NCBI GenBank assembly: GCA_947561585.1
Contig: CANNZV010001601.1
Span: 160,784 to 224,783 of the forward strand
Reading direction: 5' to 3'
DNA: 64,000 nt
DNA from: Caprella mutica
Taxonomy: Eukaryota > Arthropoda > Malacostraca > Amphipoda > Caprellidae
This document shows positions 47,083 to 59,677 of the stretch, piece after piece. The notes under the pieces were generated by a model. It saw nothing but the letters and a program-made list of their open reading frames with translations. It was not told where the DNA came from and ran no database searches. The stretch's first letter is position 1, and every line of letters starts with the position of its first letter. A program made the position numbers and the translations under genes.

Positions 47083-47586
47083 GACAGATGTTCGTTACTC
47101 CAATTTATATATTTGTTTTTCTTTCATTCAAATTTAAATCAGAAACTGTACTTTTTATCAATCTATCGACTACAATTCATATAAGGTAACAATTTTTTTT
47201 CCGTTTAACCTCGTACAGCCAATAATTATTCCTCTCTTCATCTATTTCTTTTCTTTGCTATTTATTACTTTTGCAGGAATCTCTGGCAATACTTCCCGTT
47301 GAGAAATGCTAGCTGCCTTTGCGCAAATGTTAGTTAAATCGTTAAATTAATGGCAACACATTAATAGTTATTACATCACAGTCTAATGAAATGGGAAGGA
47401 TCATTTTTACAGCATTTCATTAATTTCTATTCTGGCGAACCAGTTCAGTTTGTTGGGACTTCACTGATGTCATCAATTTGAGGTAAAATAATTAGAAACA
47501 ACAAATTTAATAATAACATGAGTAGGAGAAATAAAATGAATTTGTATAATTTGCGATGAAATAATTGGAAACAACAAATTTAATGG
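47083..47586. other. Intergenic DNA before the large array
   Basis: Contains a local duplication (aataattagaaacaacaaatttaat near 47,490 and again near 47,560) and nothing else supported. Confidence 0.5.
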
Positions 47587-49066
47587 ATCTCTTTACTTTT
47601 ATGGTCCAAAACTCTTTCATTTACTTTTACGGTCCGAACTTCTTTCTGATTTACTTTTACGGTCCGAACTTTTTTTTCTGATTTACTTTTACGGTCTGAA
47701 CTTTTTTTCTGATTTACTTTTACGGTCTGAACTTTTTTCTGATTTACTTTTACGGTTCGAACTTTTTTTCTGATTTACTTTTACGGTCCGAACTTCTTTC
47801 TGATTTACTTTTACGGTCCGAACTTTTTTTTCTGATTTACTTTTACGGTCTGAACTTTTTTTCTGATTTACTTTTACGGTCCGAACTTCCTTTCTGATTT
47901 ACTTTAACGGGTCGAACTTATCTCTGATTTACTTACGGTTCCAATTTTTTTTTCTGATTTACTTTTACGGTACGAACTTCTTTCTGATTTACTTTTACGG
48001 TCCGAACTTCTTTCTGATTTACTTTTACGGCCCGACCTTTTTTTTCTGATTTATTTTTACGGTTCGAACTTCTTTCTGATTTACTTTTACGGTCCGACCT
48101 TTTTCTGATTCACTTTAACGGTCCGAACTTATTTCTGATTTACTTTTACGGTCCGAACTTATTTCTGATTTACTTTTTCGGTCCGAACTTATTTCTAATT
48201 TACTTTTACGGTCCAAACTTTCTTCTGATTTACTCTTACGGTCCGAACTTTTTTTCTGATTTACTTTTACGGTCCGAACTTCTTTCTGATTTACTTTTAC
48301 GGTCCGAACTTTTTTTTCTGATTTACTTTTACGGTCTGAACTTTTTTTCTGATTTACTTTTACGGTCCGAACTTCCTTTCTGATTTACTTTAACGGGCCG
48401 AACTTATCTCTGATTTACTTACAGTTCCAATTTTTTTTCTGATTTACTTTTACGGTCCGAACCTCTTTCTGATTTACTTTTACGGCCCGACCTTTTTTTT
48501 CTGATTTATTTTTACGGTTCGAACTTCTTTCTGATTTACTTTTACGGTTCAACCTTTTTCTGATTTACTTTAACGGTCCGAACTTATTTCTGATTTACTT
48601 TTACGGTCCAAACTTCTTTCTGATTTACTTTTACGGCCTTAACTTCTTTTCTAATTTACTTTTACGGTCCGAACTTCTTTCTGATTTACTTTTACGGATC
48701 TAACTTCTTTTCTGATTTACTTTTGCAGTTCGAATTTCTTTTTCTGATTTACTTTTACGGTCTGAACTTTTTCTGATTTACTTATACGGCTCGAACTGCT
48801 TTCTGATTTACTTTTACGGTCCGAACTTTTTCTGATTTACTTTTACGGCTCGAACTGCTTCCTGATTTACTTTTACGGTCCGAACTTTTTCTGATTTACT
48901 TTTACGGTCTGAAATTCTTTCTGATTTACTTTACGGTCCGAACTTTTTTTAAATTTATTTTCACGGTCCAAACTTCTTTTCTGATTTACTTTCACGGTCC
49001 GAACTTCTTTCTGATTTACTTTTACGGTCTGAACTTCTTTTCTGATTTACTTTTTCGGTCCGAAAT
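47587..49066. repeat. About 30-bp variable minisatellite, roughly 50 copies
   Basis: The core tctgatttacttttacggtc followed by cgaacttctt repeats over 1.5 kb with unit lengths of about 27-33 bp, the variation being mainly in a T-tract. Variant blocks recur (for example aacgggtcgaacttatctct near 47,905 and its near copy near 48,393), so part of the array was duplicated as a block of roughly 500 bp. Two isolated half-units lie at 49,310-49,365. Confidence 0.93.
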
Positions 49067-49687
49067 TTCTTTTGATAATTATTTTAATTATTTATTTATA
49101 ATTTGGAGAAGTGTTGTCTCAAAGAATTACCTTTCCATTGAAGAATGTCCCATCTTTAATATTGAAGAATAATAAATTTGGTATCTAGAACTCTTCAAAT
49201 GGCTCAACACGTATCAGCGGTATCAAATTTACAAGCCTAAATGTTTAAAAATTTAGGAAAAATTTGATTTCATATTTTGATTTTGATTTCATTATTAGAA
49301 ATTTTTATGTTTACTTTTACGGCCCGAAAATTGATTTTTGATTACTTTTACGGTGTGAACTTTTTTCTTGGAACGTAAAAGTAAGGAGAACCAATTTATT
49401 AACTACATACCTAAATAGGAAAAATTAAATTAAATATCAAAATTTGCTGTAAAATTATTAGAAAAAAATCAATAACTACATAATTAAAATAATGAAATTG
49501 AGTATTATAATTTACAGTAAAATAATTGGGAAACAACTATTTCAATAACTACATAATTGAAAAAATATAATACAATATAAACAATAATAAATAACTATCA
49601 TTATTTTCTGTTCTGTTTTCCATTAAAATTTTTAATTAAATTCGAATGGATTTTCCCCCATAACTGAATGCGAAACTGGCTCAGTAT
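49067..49687. other. Intergenic AT-rich DNA
   Basis: Nothing beyond outlying minisatellite half-units. Confidence 0.5.
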
Positions 49688-49696
49688 AAAAATAAC

Positions 49697-50728
49697 GGTT
49701 CTACGTTTATTCCGCCCCAGTAAATTCCTCCATGATAAGTTCCACCATGGTGAATTCCACCCCAGTAAATTCCTCCATGATAAGTTCCACCATGGAGAAT
49801 TCCACACCAGTAAATTCCTCTATGGTAAGTTCCACCATGGTGAATTCCACACCAGTAAATTCCTCCATGGTAAGTTCCACCATGGTGAATTCCACCCCTG
49901 TGACAATTTCCATGAATGCAGAGTAGCTAATCAGTAAATGCCGTCACAATGTGACGAAAATGGACAAAAGCACAGGTGACTGCACTTACGAATGAAAGAG
50001 GAAAATGAAGAGGTGAAAGAAATTGAAGCCAATGACCCAACCTAACACAAAAAAACTAATAGCGCTATCCTCTAAAACTGCAATAAAAGGATAAACATGG
50101 AGAGATGAAATAAAGTCAAAATATCATCCTAATTAACAGTTTGGGGCTCAAGAAACGTTACCCCCCCCCCCTTCCTCTCTCTCTCTCTCTCTCTCTTCCA
50201 TTCACCACAGGCAGCTTCTGGATAAGGCCCCTGGAGGCCCGTAAAACTGTAGTTACAGATATGTCACTTATACGTTGAAGTGAAAGGTAAAAGGAATTAT
50301 AAAAAAAATTCAACGCGATATCATTAACAGAAAAATATTCAGCATCAAATGTGAGACTAGAAGCTCTGAAGTAACTTGCACTGAAGTTTTTAATTAATAA
50401 CTCTATATTATATCAAGTGACGTACAAATGCTTACACATAATGTTACATTAAGCATGCAAATTACGAGCAATATATTTCAAAAACTGGCTGACATCACTT
50501 ATAGCGATAGGAAACCTAACCTGTAATGTTGGCTACTGTATAATTTACCGTAGTGGAATTTACCGGGGTGGAATTTACCGGGGTGGAATTTACCAGGGGA
50601 GAAATATATCGATGTAGAATATACCAAAGGTGAAATATACTGAGGGTGGAATATACCAGGGGTGGAATATACAAGGGGTGGAATATACCAGGGGTGGAAT
50701 ATACCAGGGGTGGAATATACCGGTCATC
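49697..50728. mobile_element. Foldback-array element 5 (1,032 bp)
   Basis: The left array (49,717-49,893) is four copies of a 45-bp unit, itself three related 15-mers (CAGTAAATTCCTCCA, TGATAAGTTCCACCA, TGGTGAATTCCACCC). The right array (50,540-50,725) has about 11-12 inverse units such as GGGGTGGAATTTACC and GGGGTGGAATATACCA. The outer tips are GGTTCTACG and, inversely, GATGACCGG. AAAAATAAC and AAAAACAAC flank it (one mismatch). The interior contains a poly-C plus (CT)n tract (50,160-50,197). Short ORFs in the arrays are artefacts of 15 being a multiple of three. Confidence 0.75.
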
Positions 50729-50739
50729 AAAAACAACTG

Positions 50740-51449
50740 GTAAACACTGAATTATGAATGAGTAATAAAATCCAACATAAATTATATAGATTATCAAATT
50801 TATAGATTCACACTATTTATTAATTTTAACTTGTTATAAATTTATATAATGATTTCACGTAACACAATATCGTTCTATACAATATCGTTTCAATTCACTA
50901 ACTAGAAATACAGCACCAATGATAATAATTAATTAATCTAAACGATAACTGTCTTCACATAACAATTGACTATTTACTGAAGTAAATTAATGAATCCTAT
51001 ATTGAGCTAAAATATTAAATAATCCACAGCTTTGACATGGCCTTATCACCTCTATATTTATCGAAATATCTTTCAATATATTATCATTTATTGATTTCCA
51101 ATAGTTTTCCTTTACAGCATATAAGGCCTCTAAACTGTTCTAAAAGCTAATGAATAATAAATAGGCATGGGTCTGCTTGGCAACTAATTGATATTTAAGC
51201 CATTATATGTATGTAGTATATACATGACTTTATAATAATTAAATCAATATTTCATTCCAATAGTACATATTCATAAATATTACAATTATTGAATGAATAT
51301 AATTCGACATAAAAGTTGTGTTGGAACGAAGAATTGATACTTATTTTTATCGATAATCTATCGCTGATAATATTTTAGCTTCTTTACTTATTCAGTCCTG
51401 TAAAATCTCCATCTTAATATATATACCACCGCCTCTAATTCTTTATCCC
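50740..51449. other. Intergenic AT-rich DNA
   Basis: No feature supported. Confidence 0.5.
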
Positions 51450-52205
51450 TTATTCCAACAGTCTGTGATTCTTTATCTCTTCTTCCAACAGTCTCTGATT
51501 CTCTATCTATTCTTCCATCAGTCTCTGATTCTTTATCTCTTCTTCCAACAGTCTCTGATTCTTTATCTCTTCTTCCAACAGTCTCTGATTCTTTATCTCT
51601 TCTTCCAACAGTCTCTGATTCTTTATCTCTTCTTCCAACAGTCTCTGATTCTTTATCTCTTCTTCCAACAGTCTCTGATTCTTTATCTCTTCTTCCAACA
51701 GTCTCTGATTCTTTATCTATTTTTCCATCAGTCTCTGATTCTCTATCTATTCTTCCATCAGTCTCTGATTCTTTATCTCTTCTTCCAACAGTCTCTGATT
51801 CTTTATCTATTTTTCCATCAGTCTCTGATTCTTTATCTCTTCTTCCAACAGTCTCTGATTCTTTATCTCTTCTTCCAACAGTCTCTGATTCTTTATATAT
51901 TCTTCCATCAGTCTCTGATTCTTTATCTCTTCTTCCAGCAGTCTCTGATTCTTTATCTATTCTTCCATCAGTCTCTGATTCTTTATCCCTTCTTCCGACA
52001 GTCTCTGATTCTTTATCCCTTCTTCCAACAGTCTCTGATTCTTTATCCCTTCTTCCGACAGTCTCTGATTCTTTATCCCTTCTTCCAACAGCCTCTGATT
52101 CTTTATCTCATCTTCTAACAGTCTCTGATTCTTTATTTCTTCTTCCGACAGTCTCTGATTCTTTATCTCATCTTCTAACAGTCTCTGATTCTTTATCCCT
52201 TCTTA
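51450..52205. repeat. 30-bp minisatellite, about 25 copies
   Basis: Unit cagtctctgattctttatct followed by cttcttccaa. Because the unit is 30 bp, a + frame stays open for 217 codons (repeat SLILYLFFQQ) and the - strand gives EEEIKNQRLL. The lack of any start context or flanking coding sequence argues against a protein. Each unit on + contains a pyrimidine tract followed by CAACAG, like a 3' splice site. Variants (ccatca, tccgaca) form local blocks. Confidence 0.93.
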
Positions 52206-53394
52206 TTCCTATTCATTACATTAATTTTAGTAATAGTATCAATCATTTAGTTTTTTTAATTCTTATTAGTTCATATTTCACAAAAATAATTTCTTTTCAT
52301 TTACATATAAATCATTTCTCATAATTGTGGTTGTATAATATTTAGCTGTGTTTTAGCATAGTTTTAATAATTTTTATTGAGATAAAAACTGAATAAAGTT
52401 CGATGTCTGTAAATAGATGCAGATTCAAGTCGATAACAGCACTTGAATAACACATGTGAAATATTAGTCTTAATGATTATAATGATCCGTGTTTGAAATG
52501 TTATCAACATACTAATCGGTTTAGCTAAAGCTCGGTTACCAATATTAATCATGCAATCTGTTTCATTGCTAACAATATGCGCTTATCGTGAACAAATATA
52601 TATAAATTATTAATTCAACACAGATGAAGATCACAAAAAAGAGTATCGTATATTGAATTAATATTTCAGTAGAATCTCAGATCATACAAGGCAATGTATA
52701 TTGTATATTTAATTTATTTGAGAAATAAAAAAGTTCTCACTCTGTTTGCTATGCAGCTTCAGAATAATGAAGTCTTTATTCCAGCAGGGACGTGATTCAT
52801 AAAGGATTTTTATTCCACTGCCTCACCTAAACTAATTTAGTAGGAATTAGGCTAACTTTTGCTCGATTATCCCTACGCTATATTCAGCCTAACATTTTTG
52901 ATGCTCACGAAGAAATGATATAAAGAAGAAAAAGAGTATGCAGATTTACGAAAGAAAGAAATAGATACATTTATGTTATTTATGAGTGTACCGATAGCGT
53001 GATGAATGGTTAGATCCGAAACCGATTGAATAACCATCATTCAAATACCAAGGACCAATATCTACTTTTAGCACGTTAACTTTACGTATACTCACAAACG
53101 CAGCCTAACTGACGTTTTCAAAAATCATAATTTTTCGTTGTTGCTTGTGTATCACATGTCCCATGATAGCGAGAGGAGCTAAGTATCTCTGTGTGTACCT
53201 ATTGATCTCGTCAGCATGATAAACACAGTATATAATTGTACTACACATTGTCACAATTTAATTCGGGTTTAAAATATTGACAGTTTTATATATTTGTACC
53301 ATTACATCTAATCTAATAGACTATATATAATGGCACAAATGTATACCAATACGTAATAGTCAACGTGTTGAGGACAGTTCTAATTCAGTATATT
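52206..53394. other. Intergenic AT-rich DNA
   Basis: No feature supported. Confidence 0.5.
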
Positions 53395-53840
53395 TTTTAA
53401 GTAGTTTCAATCCAGTATCCTTTTTGAAGGACAATTTCAATCCAATATCCTTTTTGAAGGACAGTTTCAACCCAATAAACACTCTAACATTTTTCTCATT
53501 TCAAGGCAGAAGTGATTTAGTAATAACTGAATAAAAAAATGGTTTCCTTCCTCCCTCTCGCTCACAAACATATCCCATAATATCGAGATATTTCGCCGAT
53601 GAAATCTATTGGCCGTTAGACGTCCCATTTGCTGAAGCTGAGGGCTCCAAGACTCCATCCTCCAATTTCCTCTTCATATACAGAGAAATGGACGCATCGA
53701 AACTCTAACCGTGAATTTTTGAACATAGTCCTCAGGAATCCATGGAATTTCCCCAGTGAATTCTGTTACGGTGTCTGCTTGACACTATCGTTAGGCATCT
53801 TTTGGAGAGTCTTAGTCCATTATAATACGCTTACAAAGAA
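53395..53840. other. Short tandem repeat and a GC-richer, coding-like patch
   Basis: About 53,395-53,475 holds roughly three copies of an approximately 31-bp unit (tatcctttttgaaggacaat). The following patch has open frames on both strands; on - one frame reads TGEIPWIPEDYVQKFTVRVS before a stop. Composition differs from the surroundings, but no family is recognised and no splice structure is convincing. Confidence 0.25.
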
Positions 53841-53979
53841 TTAAATTAAGTCTGAAGATGAGGTGTAATAGTAATCGTAGCTATGGAATAGATAATGGTG
53901 TTCATATTAACTAGTTTATTTTGGACGTCCAGCAGAAAGAGAAACTTATTTTCACATAAATGTAACTATTTGCAGTAGA

Positions 53980-54650
53980 ACTCCTCTATAGTGAATGAGT
54001 TAGGATGTAGGCTCTATATTGCAGTGGTTCCCTATAGCGTTTTCTTCAGGGACCCCTGAATAGAAAATGATTTTATCTGTGGACCCCTGAATTAAAATGA
54101 TAATTTAGCGCGTGTACTTGGGGATATTTTATCAAACTAATTATTCAATTTAAAAGTTGTAGGTGAAATATTAAAACTACTAATGTATTAAGAATCAATT
54201 TATTTATAACACTTGGTATTTAGTAATTACTACTAATAAATGATAAATAAAATAAAAACTTAATAAATAAATTAATAGTACTCGAAAACTATGAAACTAA
54301 ATTTGGGAATACTTTTAAATTTATAACCGCAAAAATATGAAATAAATCATATATGATTCATTTAAGTAATTAAACACAAAACTGTTTAAACTATCCAATT
54401 CCAGACTTATATAGTGTCGCTGCTTATAGCGCGAGACCCCTTGCTAGGGGTCCCTTGGACTTCTTAGGGGTCCACGGAGGTCCACCTATAGAAAACCGCT
54501 TCTCTATAGGCTAAAGAAGACAGATTTTATTTAGTATGCCATAAAACAGCCATTAGTTTTCTAAAACTGATGACAATTCATTGCAGACTAAAGAAATATT
54601 CAGGCTACATCCCAACTCATTCACTATAGAGTAGTTCACTATAGAGGACT
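53980..54650. mobile_element. Inverted-repeat element carrying a nested hAT-like insertion
   Basis: CCTCTATAGTGAATGAGTTA then GGATGTAGGC at the left is inverted at 54,603-54,650, where part of the tip (CTATAGTGAA) is duplicated. A second copy of this tip occurs at 24,494-24,545, which shows it is a dispersed family. Between the tips lies the insertion at 54,020-54,501. Confidence 0.7.
54020..54501. mobile_element. hAT-like element nested in the 53,980-54,650 element
   Basis: The left end (T)GCAGTGGTTCCCTATAGC pairs with the inverse of CTATAGAAAACCGCTT at the right. CTCTATAT and CTCTATAG (seven of eight) flank it at 54,012-54,019 and 54,502-54,509. CAGTGGTT-type ends and 8-bp duplications are hAT hallmarks. 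Subterminal inverted words GGGACCCCTGAAT / AGGGGTCCCTTGG are also present. No transposase. Confidence 0.7.
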
Positions 54651-55585
54651 TTTACTTCATCTTAATAACCTTTTATCGATCTTGTGGTCATATTTGTCAC
54701 GATTAATTGTTTACTTGAAAATTCGAATTAATGGTTTGATTGAGTTACTGGTATGTGTGCAGAAATGGTGAATAAGTTTCAGTTCCAAGTAGCGTAGAGT
54801 TCTCGATGAAATACTAACAACATTTAAATTAGTTAATTACAAAGTTTCAGAAATATATGCGGGGGCTGAGCAAACTCAAACAACTTATCTTGACTGGTAG
54901 AGTATATCTTGTTTGTTAGTCGAACAAACTCGAACAAATTGATGTCTGCTTAAATATTTGATTCATCAGCTTATTATTATTGGCCCTCATCCAAAACACT
55001 ATGGCAAAAAATACGATGATTTTGAATTTTCGAAACTAAAAGAAATTAATTCAATATTTCATTACTATTTAAATTTATATTTACTATGTTGATATTAAAA
55101 TATTTGGATGAGAGAGGAAAATTTAATTATTAGTTACCCTATAATATATAATAGATTATCCTTAATTACATTTCATTGTTTTTCCTGTTTATTTCCCGTT
55201 GAATAAAAGTTGCGACTGCTAGGATATCATGTAATTACTATCGGGGGATCGTCCATCGAAAGGCGATTACGATATATATTCGTATATTACCGTATTTTCA
55301 TAATTTCGAAAATATATTTTGTATAATACTATTTTTTTATTTCATGGGAGTTACAATTGAATATTTAATTAAAGTGGTGGAAATGACAATAATTTTCTTA
55401 TTGCACCACGATTCCTTATGAAAAATCTATTAGTAAATCTAGATAGGATAATTGCTTAAAAATATGCAGTGAATTGCATGGAATAAATGTAATTTACTTC
55501 AGAGGTGGAAATAAATATGACACCTTAGAAAAAATAGATTTATAAAAATTGGTATGCATATTTTAGTAATTACATTTACTTCCTT
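54651..55585. other. Intergenic AT-rich DNA
   Basis: No feature supported. Confidence 0.5.
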
Positions 55586-55589
55586 TAGA

Positions 55590-56135
55590 CTGCAGAAATT
55601 CACACATCCGTTTTACATTGAACCAATTAATTTTTTTAGACTTTCATTTGGAATTTCATTCCAGTATTGTTTGATGGCAGTTTTAGAAGTTTCTTTGGTT
55701 TTAAATTGACTTCCATTGTGAAAAACTTTCCGAGACAAAATTATTCATCATTTCTTTATAACAATTCACTTTGAAAATCGAAAATTTTATTTTCTTGGAT
55801 CTAAACCAGTTTACAATTTGTGTAGAGATGTGGATGACTTCATTATCCTTCAAAAAGTTACATCATTGTTATTTATATTATTCGAAAACTTTCTTCCATA
55901 CATATTGGTATAACTAGCAGTATTTCGTTTGCCTTCCATCACTATTAATTCAAATTTTCCTGCAGCACACACCGCTTCTCAGATTATTTCAAACCTTCTT
56001 CTAAAGGTCTTTTGAACACAGCAGTTCTTCTTTTTTGAAGTTATGCCAGTAGCACTGGAATCCATTGGGCCCATCCAAATTGAACTTTTTCCCAGTGGAA
56101 CAAATCACATTTTCCCAATTTGGATTGGCCGGAAA
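55590..56135 (-). pseudogene. Decayed Tc1-like (DD34E-type) transposase
   Basis: The - strand reads GKKFNLDGPNGFQCYWHNFK (around 56,085-56,030), the block after the first catalytic Asp, here degraded from DEKKF to TGKKF. It is followed in other frames by GKFELIVMEGK-like residues, FLKDNEVIHISTQIVNWFR (second Asp) and YWNEIPNESLKKLIGSM near 55,670-55,625. The N-terminal part, expected above 56,140, is not readable. The PIENLW-type block is lost. Many stops and frameshifts. Confidence 0.78.
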
Positions 56136-56139
56136 GCTA

Positions 56140-57970
56140 ATGTACAAGCCCAAAGAGAATTTTGTAGTGGGTCTATAGCAGATTAGTCTGGTTCCCTATT
56201 AATCTTCTATAGGCCCACCATAGAACTCTCTATATGAAAGGCAGATAAGATTTTCAGACTGAATATACAAAACATAGTGATTTTCGTCAGTTTTTTCTGC
56301 TCGAAGCCCACGAAATGGTAAAATATTTTCACTGCTTGCAGATTTGTTAGAAATCCAAATATCGATGCTACCTCACGTTGACAAACAATTAGTAAATCCG
56401 ATACTTCCAATGTGTTAAATCAGTTGAATTTAGAACAAGTCGCTCAAAATAGAGAATAGGAATTACTTTTTCAAAATTAAAAATCAGTGAAAAAAGTCTT
56501 CAGGATAAAAATTTACTCCAAACAAATGGCACATAAAAGGTATTATAAATACTATTGAATGGTATTGTTATGATTCGAATGTTTACGTTTCAATTATAAC
56601 TCCGTAATATACAGCAATGTTTCTCTGAGCAACATCGTCCCAATATTGTAATAACATTGATATTATTGTAACAATATTTGAATAATGTTGGGGGCAATGT
56701 TATACTTATACAGACTAAATAAAATGATCATTTCAGTAAATGTTTCTTCAATTGTTTTTGTCTTCAAAATGTTATTCCAAATCTATTTTAAATATAATTA
56801 AAGCCTTAAACTTAAACCATAAATTTATATTATAAATTTTTCTTAATGAATATATGTAAGTGGATGAATCTTAGCTTATATATATCAAACTAAAATATAT
56901 GTATATTTCCTTATTTATTTTCAACCTAAAATTGATACTATTTACCGGATAAAAAATTTGAACTAAATTTACCTATAAATGTATACAATCAAACCATATT
57001 TTCAAGCAGCATTGATTAAAATTCAAGTTCAGTAATAGAAGTGTTGAAAACACAAACAACACTATCGACTGGTGAGTCTTACTTGCCTGTTTCCAAGGGA
57101 CTAATTATCGGAAGAGTTCATTGACTGTAACTATTCTTTTTCAGACGTCAAGCAAGAAGAAGAGCTCATTTCTACATAAATTTAACTGGTTTCGGTATCT
57201 CTTGATTTCTTTTTATCGTTCTGGTAAAGGGTTAAATCTTTAAATCTTCGAAAAGATATAATATTGAATGGGCAAAATAAATAAGGAAATTAAGCCTATT
57301 AAAATCTCTTGGAAAATAGAGCACTCGAAAATTACCAAAGTTAATTCGTCTAATAACCTAATTATGTACGTTTGATGTATAAGAATATGTAAGATTCTTA
57401 TAAATAATTTTTTTCCATCGGATTTTTATTAAATTCAAATTTTATCAGAGCTTTCATATTATTTCATTAAAATAATATTTTCATACCAACAAATATAAGC
57501 AAAAAAATTATTCATGAAAAAATATAACAGAAAATGTTTTTTTTTTATAAAAAATATGAACAATAGATTTTACGGTTGAAATTGAGAACCTTCTCAGGAT
57601 TAACTTTTAATTATTTCACAAAATTAATATAGCAGTAAAATGATTATGAGAATATTTTACCATAATTAAGTATAATTATCAGTGAATATTTGCACTAATA
57701 CTTTATTTGTCTAAATGAAGTCAATCAATTTAGCCCATTAATTTAGCGAGAGTTATAATTACCCTCAAACACAATTTTGCAGTCAAATAAATATGCACTG
57801 TGACCATTAAATAAATTGTGGCAAATACATATTAATGAAAATAAATATGCATGAAATATATGAAAAAATATAAATATATAATCGAAGAATAAATTTTAAA
57901 TATCGTGAAATTGTGAGAATAATTTAGATTTTTTTTCTTTTATAGTGGAATAATATTGTCTTTTTATGCA
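56140..57970. other. Intergenic AT-rich DNA
   Basis: About 56,620-56,700 is rich in AATATTGT/ACAATATT inverted words. Nothing else supported. Confidence 0.5.
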
Positions 57971-58275
57971 AAAAGTATTATATTATTGTAATAACTAAGT
58001 ATTATATTATTGTAATAACTAAGTATTATGTTATTGTAATAACTAAGTATTATATTATTGTAATAACTAAGTATTATGTTATTGTAATAACTAAGTATTA
58101 TATTATTGTAATAAGTAAGTATTATATTATTGTAATAAGTAAGTATTATATTATTGTAATAACTAACTACTATATTATTGTAATAACTAAGTATTATATT
58201 ATTGTAATAACTAAGTATTATATTATTGTAATAACTAAGTATTATATTATTGCGATAACTAAGTATTATATTATT
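57971..58275. repeat. 24-bp AT-rich minisatellite, about 12-13 copies
   Basis: Unit taagtattatattattgtaa followed by taac, with rare single-base changes. Confidence 0.92.
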
Positions 58276-58980
58276 TAAATGTTATTATATCTTTGTATTC
58301 ATATGTGATATGTTAATTTCAGTAGAAAATACTCTGGCAGTGATGAACCTATTTTAGATTACTGATAACATTAATGAAAGAAATTATTCAAAAAATTTAA
58401 AATTATTTATAAATAATGTGTATTAATCAAATTAAAGTAATTTATAATCTATCAATGAATTTAAGTGAATTAAAATAAATATTCAATCTGTCAATTAATA
58501 ACTTTAATAATTTTTTATTTTCATAATTATTGGCATTAGCATTATTTAAACATTTTTCTCGACGGATATTTCAAATTGTTAATTTTAGTTTATGAATATC
58601 CATTATGAACTACATTATCCTTTTTGCATTTAAAGCAAGACATTCTTAACTGTTAGTTACTCATTGCATACCCATTGTAATAGGAAGCTTTTCTGCGGAA
58701 TGCATCCACAGACAGACTAGGCTAATCTGTCTGCAATTCATTAGGTTGTGTTAACACTCGCCCCCCAAGATGCAGAATATGGTTCACAGTTTACAGCTGA
58801 GCAATTAGTTCACAAGGCTTGGTTACCTCATGCTGTGTATGTGAACTCTGATGTCAGATATAGGCAAGGATACGTCATATCTTGCCTCAAAATTGAAACA
58901 ATATTAAAAATAAGAATTTAAGAATGCTCGTTTTTTAATATTGTGACAATATTGTTAAAAATATAACCATAATATTAATA
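58276..58980. other. Intergenic AT-rich DNA
   Basis: No feature supported. Confidence 0.5.
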
Positions 58981-58983
58981 ACT

Positions 58984-59245
58984 ATAGAACCAGCACTCGT
59001 AGAGCACATACTTAAACCGCCATTTTTTGTCCTTTGTTTGATAATGAGTTTGATAACCAATCTTCCCACTAAATTTCAGGCAATTTGGTTGAATACTTTT
59101 GTGTTATTAATTACATTGACCTTTGACCCGATCACTCCCAAAATCTAATCAAATGTATCTTGGATAATGAACGAATGTTCCACCAAATTACAGACAATTT
59201 GGTTCAATATTTTTTGAGTTATGCGAATAAAAAGATTATAAATAA
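58984..59245 (+). repeat. SINE-like dispersed repeat, copy 4
   Basis: Head AGAACCAGCACTCGTAGAGC, then TTGACCTTTGACCCGATCAC, CCACCAAATTACAGACAATT and TTTGAGTTATGCGAATAAAA; the 3' tail is short. Confidence 0.65.
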
Positions 59246-59677
59246 ATATACAAAATATACCTACTTTATTCGTACGTTGCAAATAATACTGATCAAAACA
59301 TAATAATATAAACCATTTCGTAAGTTCTGATATATCACCGCAACAGCAATGAGGAAACATCGACAAATAATTTCTCGTGATAGAATTATAGCCTCAATGT
59401 TTCTGTCAGTGAATCAGTCCATATACACACATACACGAATAAACAGATCTTGGTGCATGCGCATTCATGGGATCAAAATAGAACAATAATAATTTATAAA
59501 TAGGGTAAATAGTAATTATATATAGAATAAATAAAAATGCTATATATATTAATAATCATCCATTATTTATAGAACAAATACACAATTTCCAATTTCTCGA
59601 CTGTAACTAAAATTATTTATTAGAGTAAAAGAAATATGAAGCAGAAATTTGTAGAGCAATAATCATCACAACAGAAA

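Noticed and set aside
49668..49937. Several overlapping repetitive ORFs on both strands
   Set aside because: They follow from the 15/45-bp units of foldback-array element 5, which are multiples of three.
51465..52118. 217-codon ORF made of a 10-residue hydrophobic repeat
   Set aside because: It is forced by the 30-bp repeat unit, has no coding flanks, and the opposite strand is open too.
53629..53844. Candidate gene in a GC-richer patch
   Set aside because: Open frames exist on both strands, splice sites are unconvincing and no family is recognisable; kept only as a low-confidence patch.
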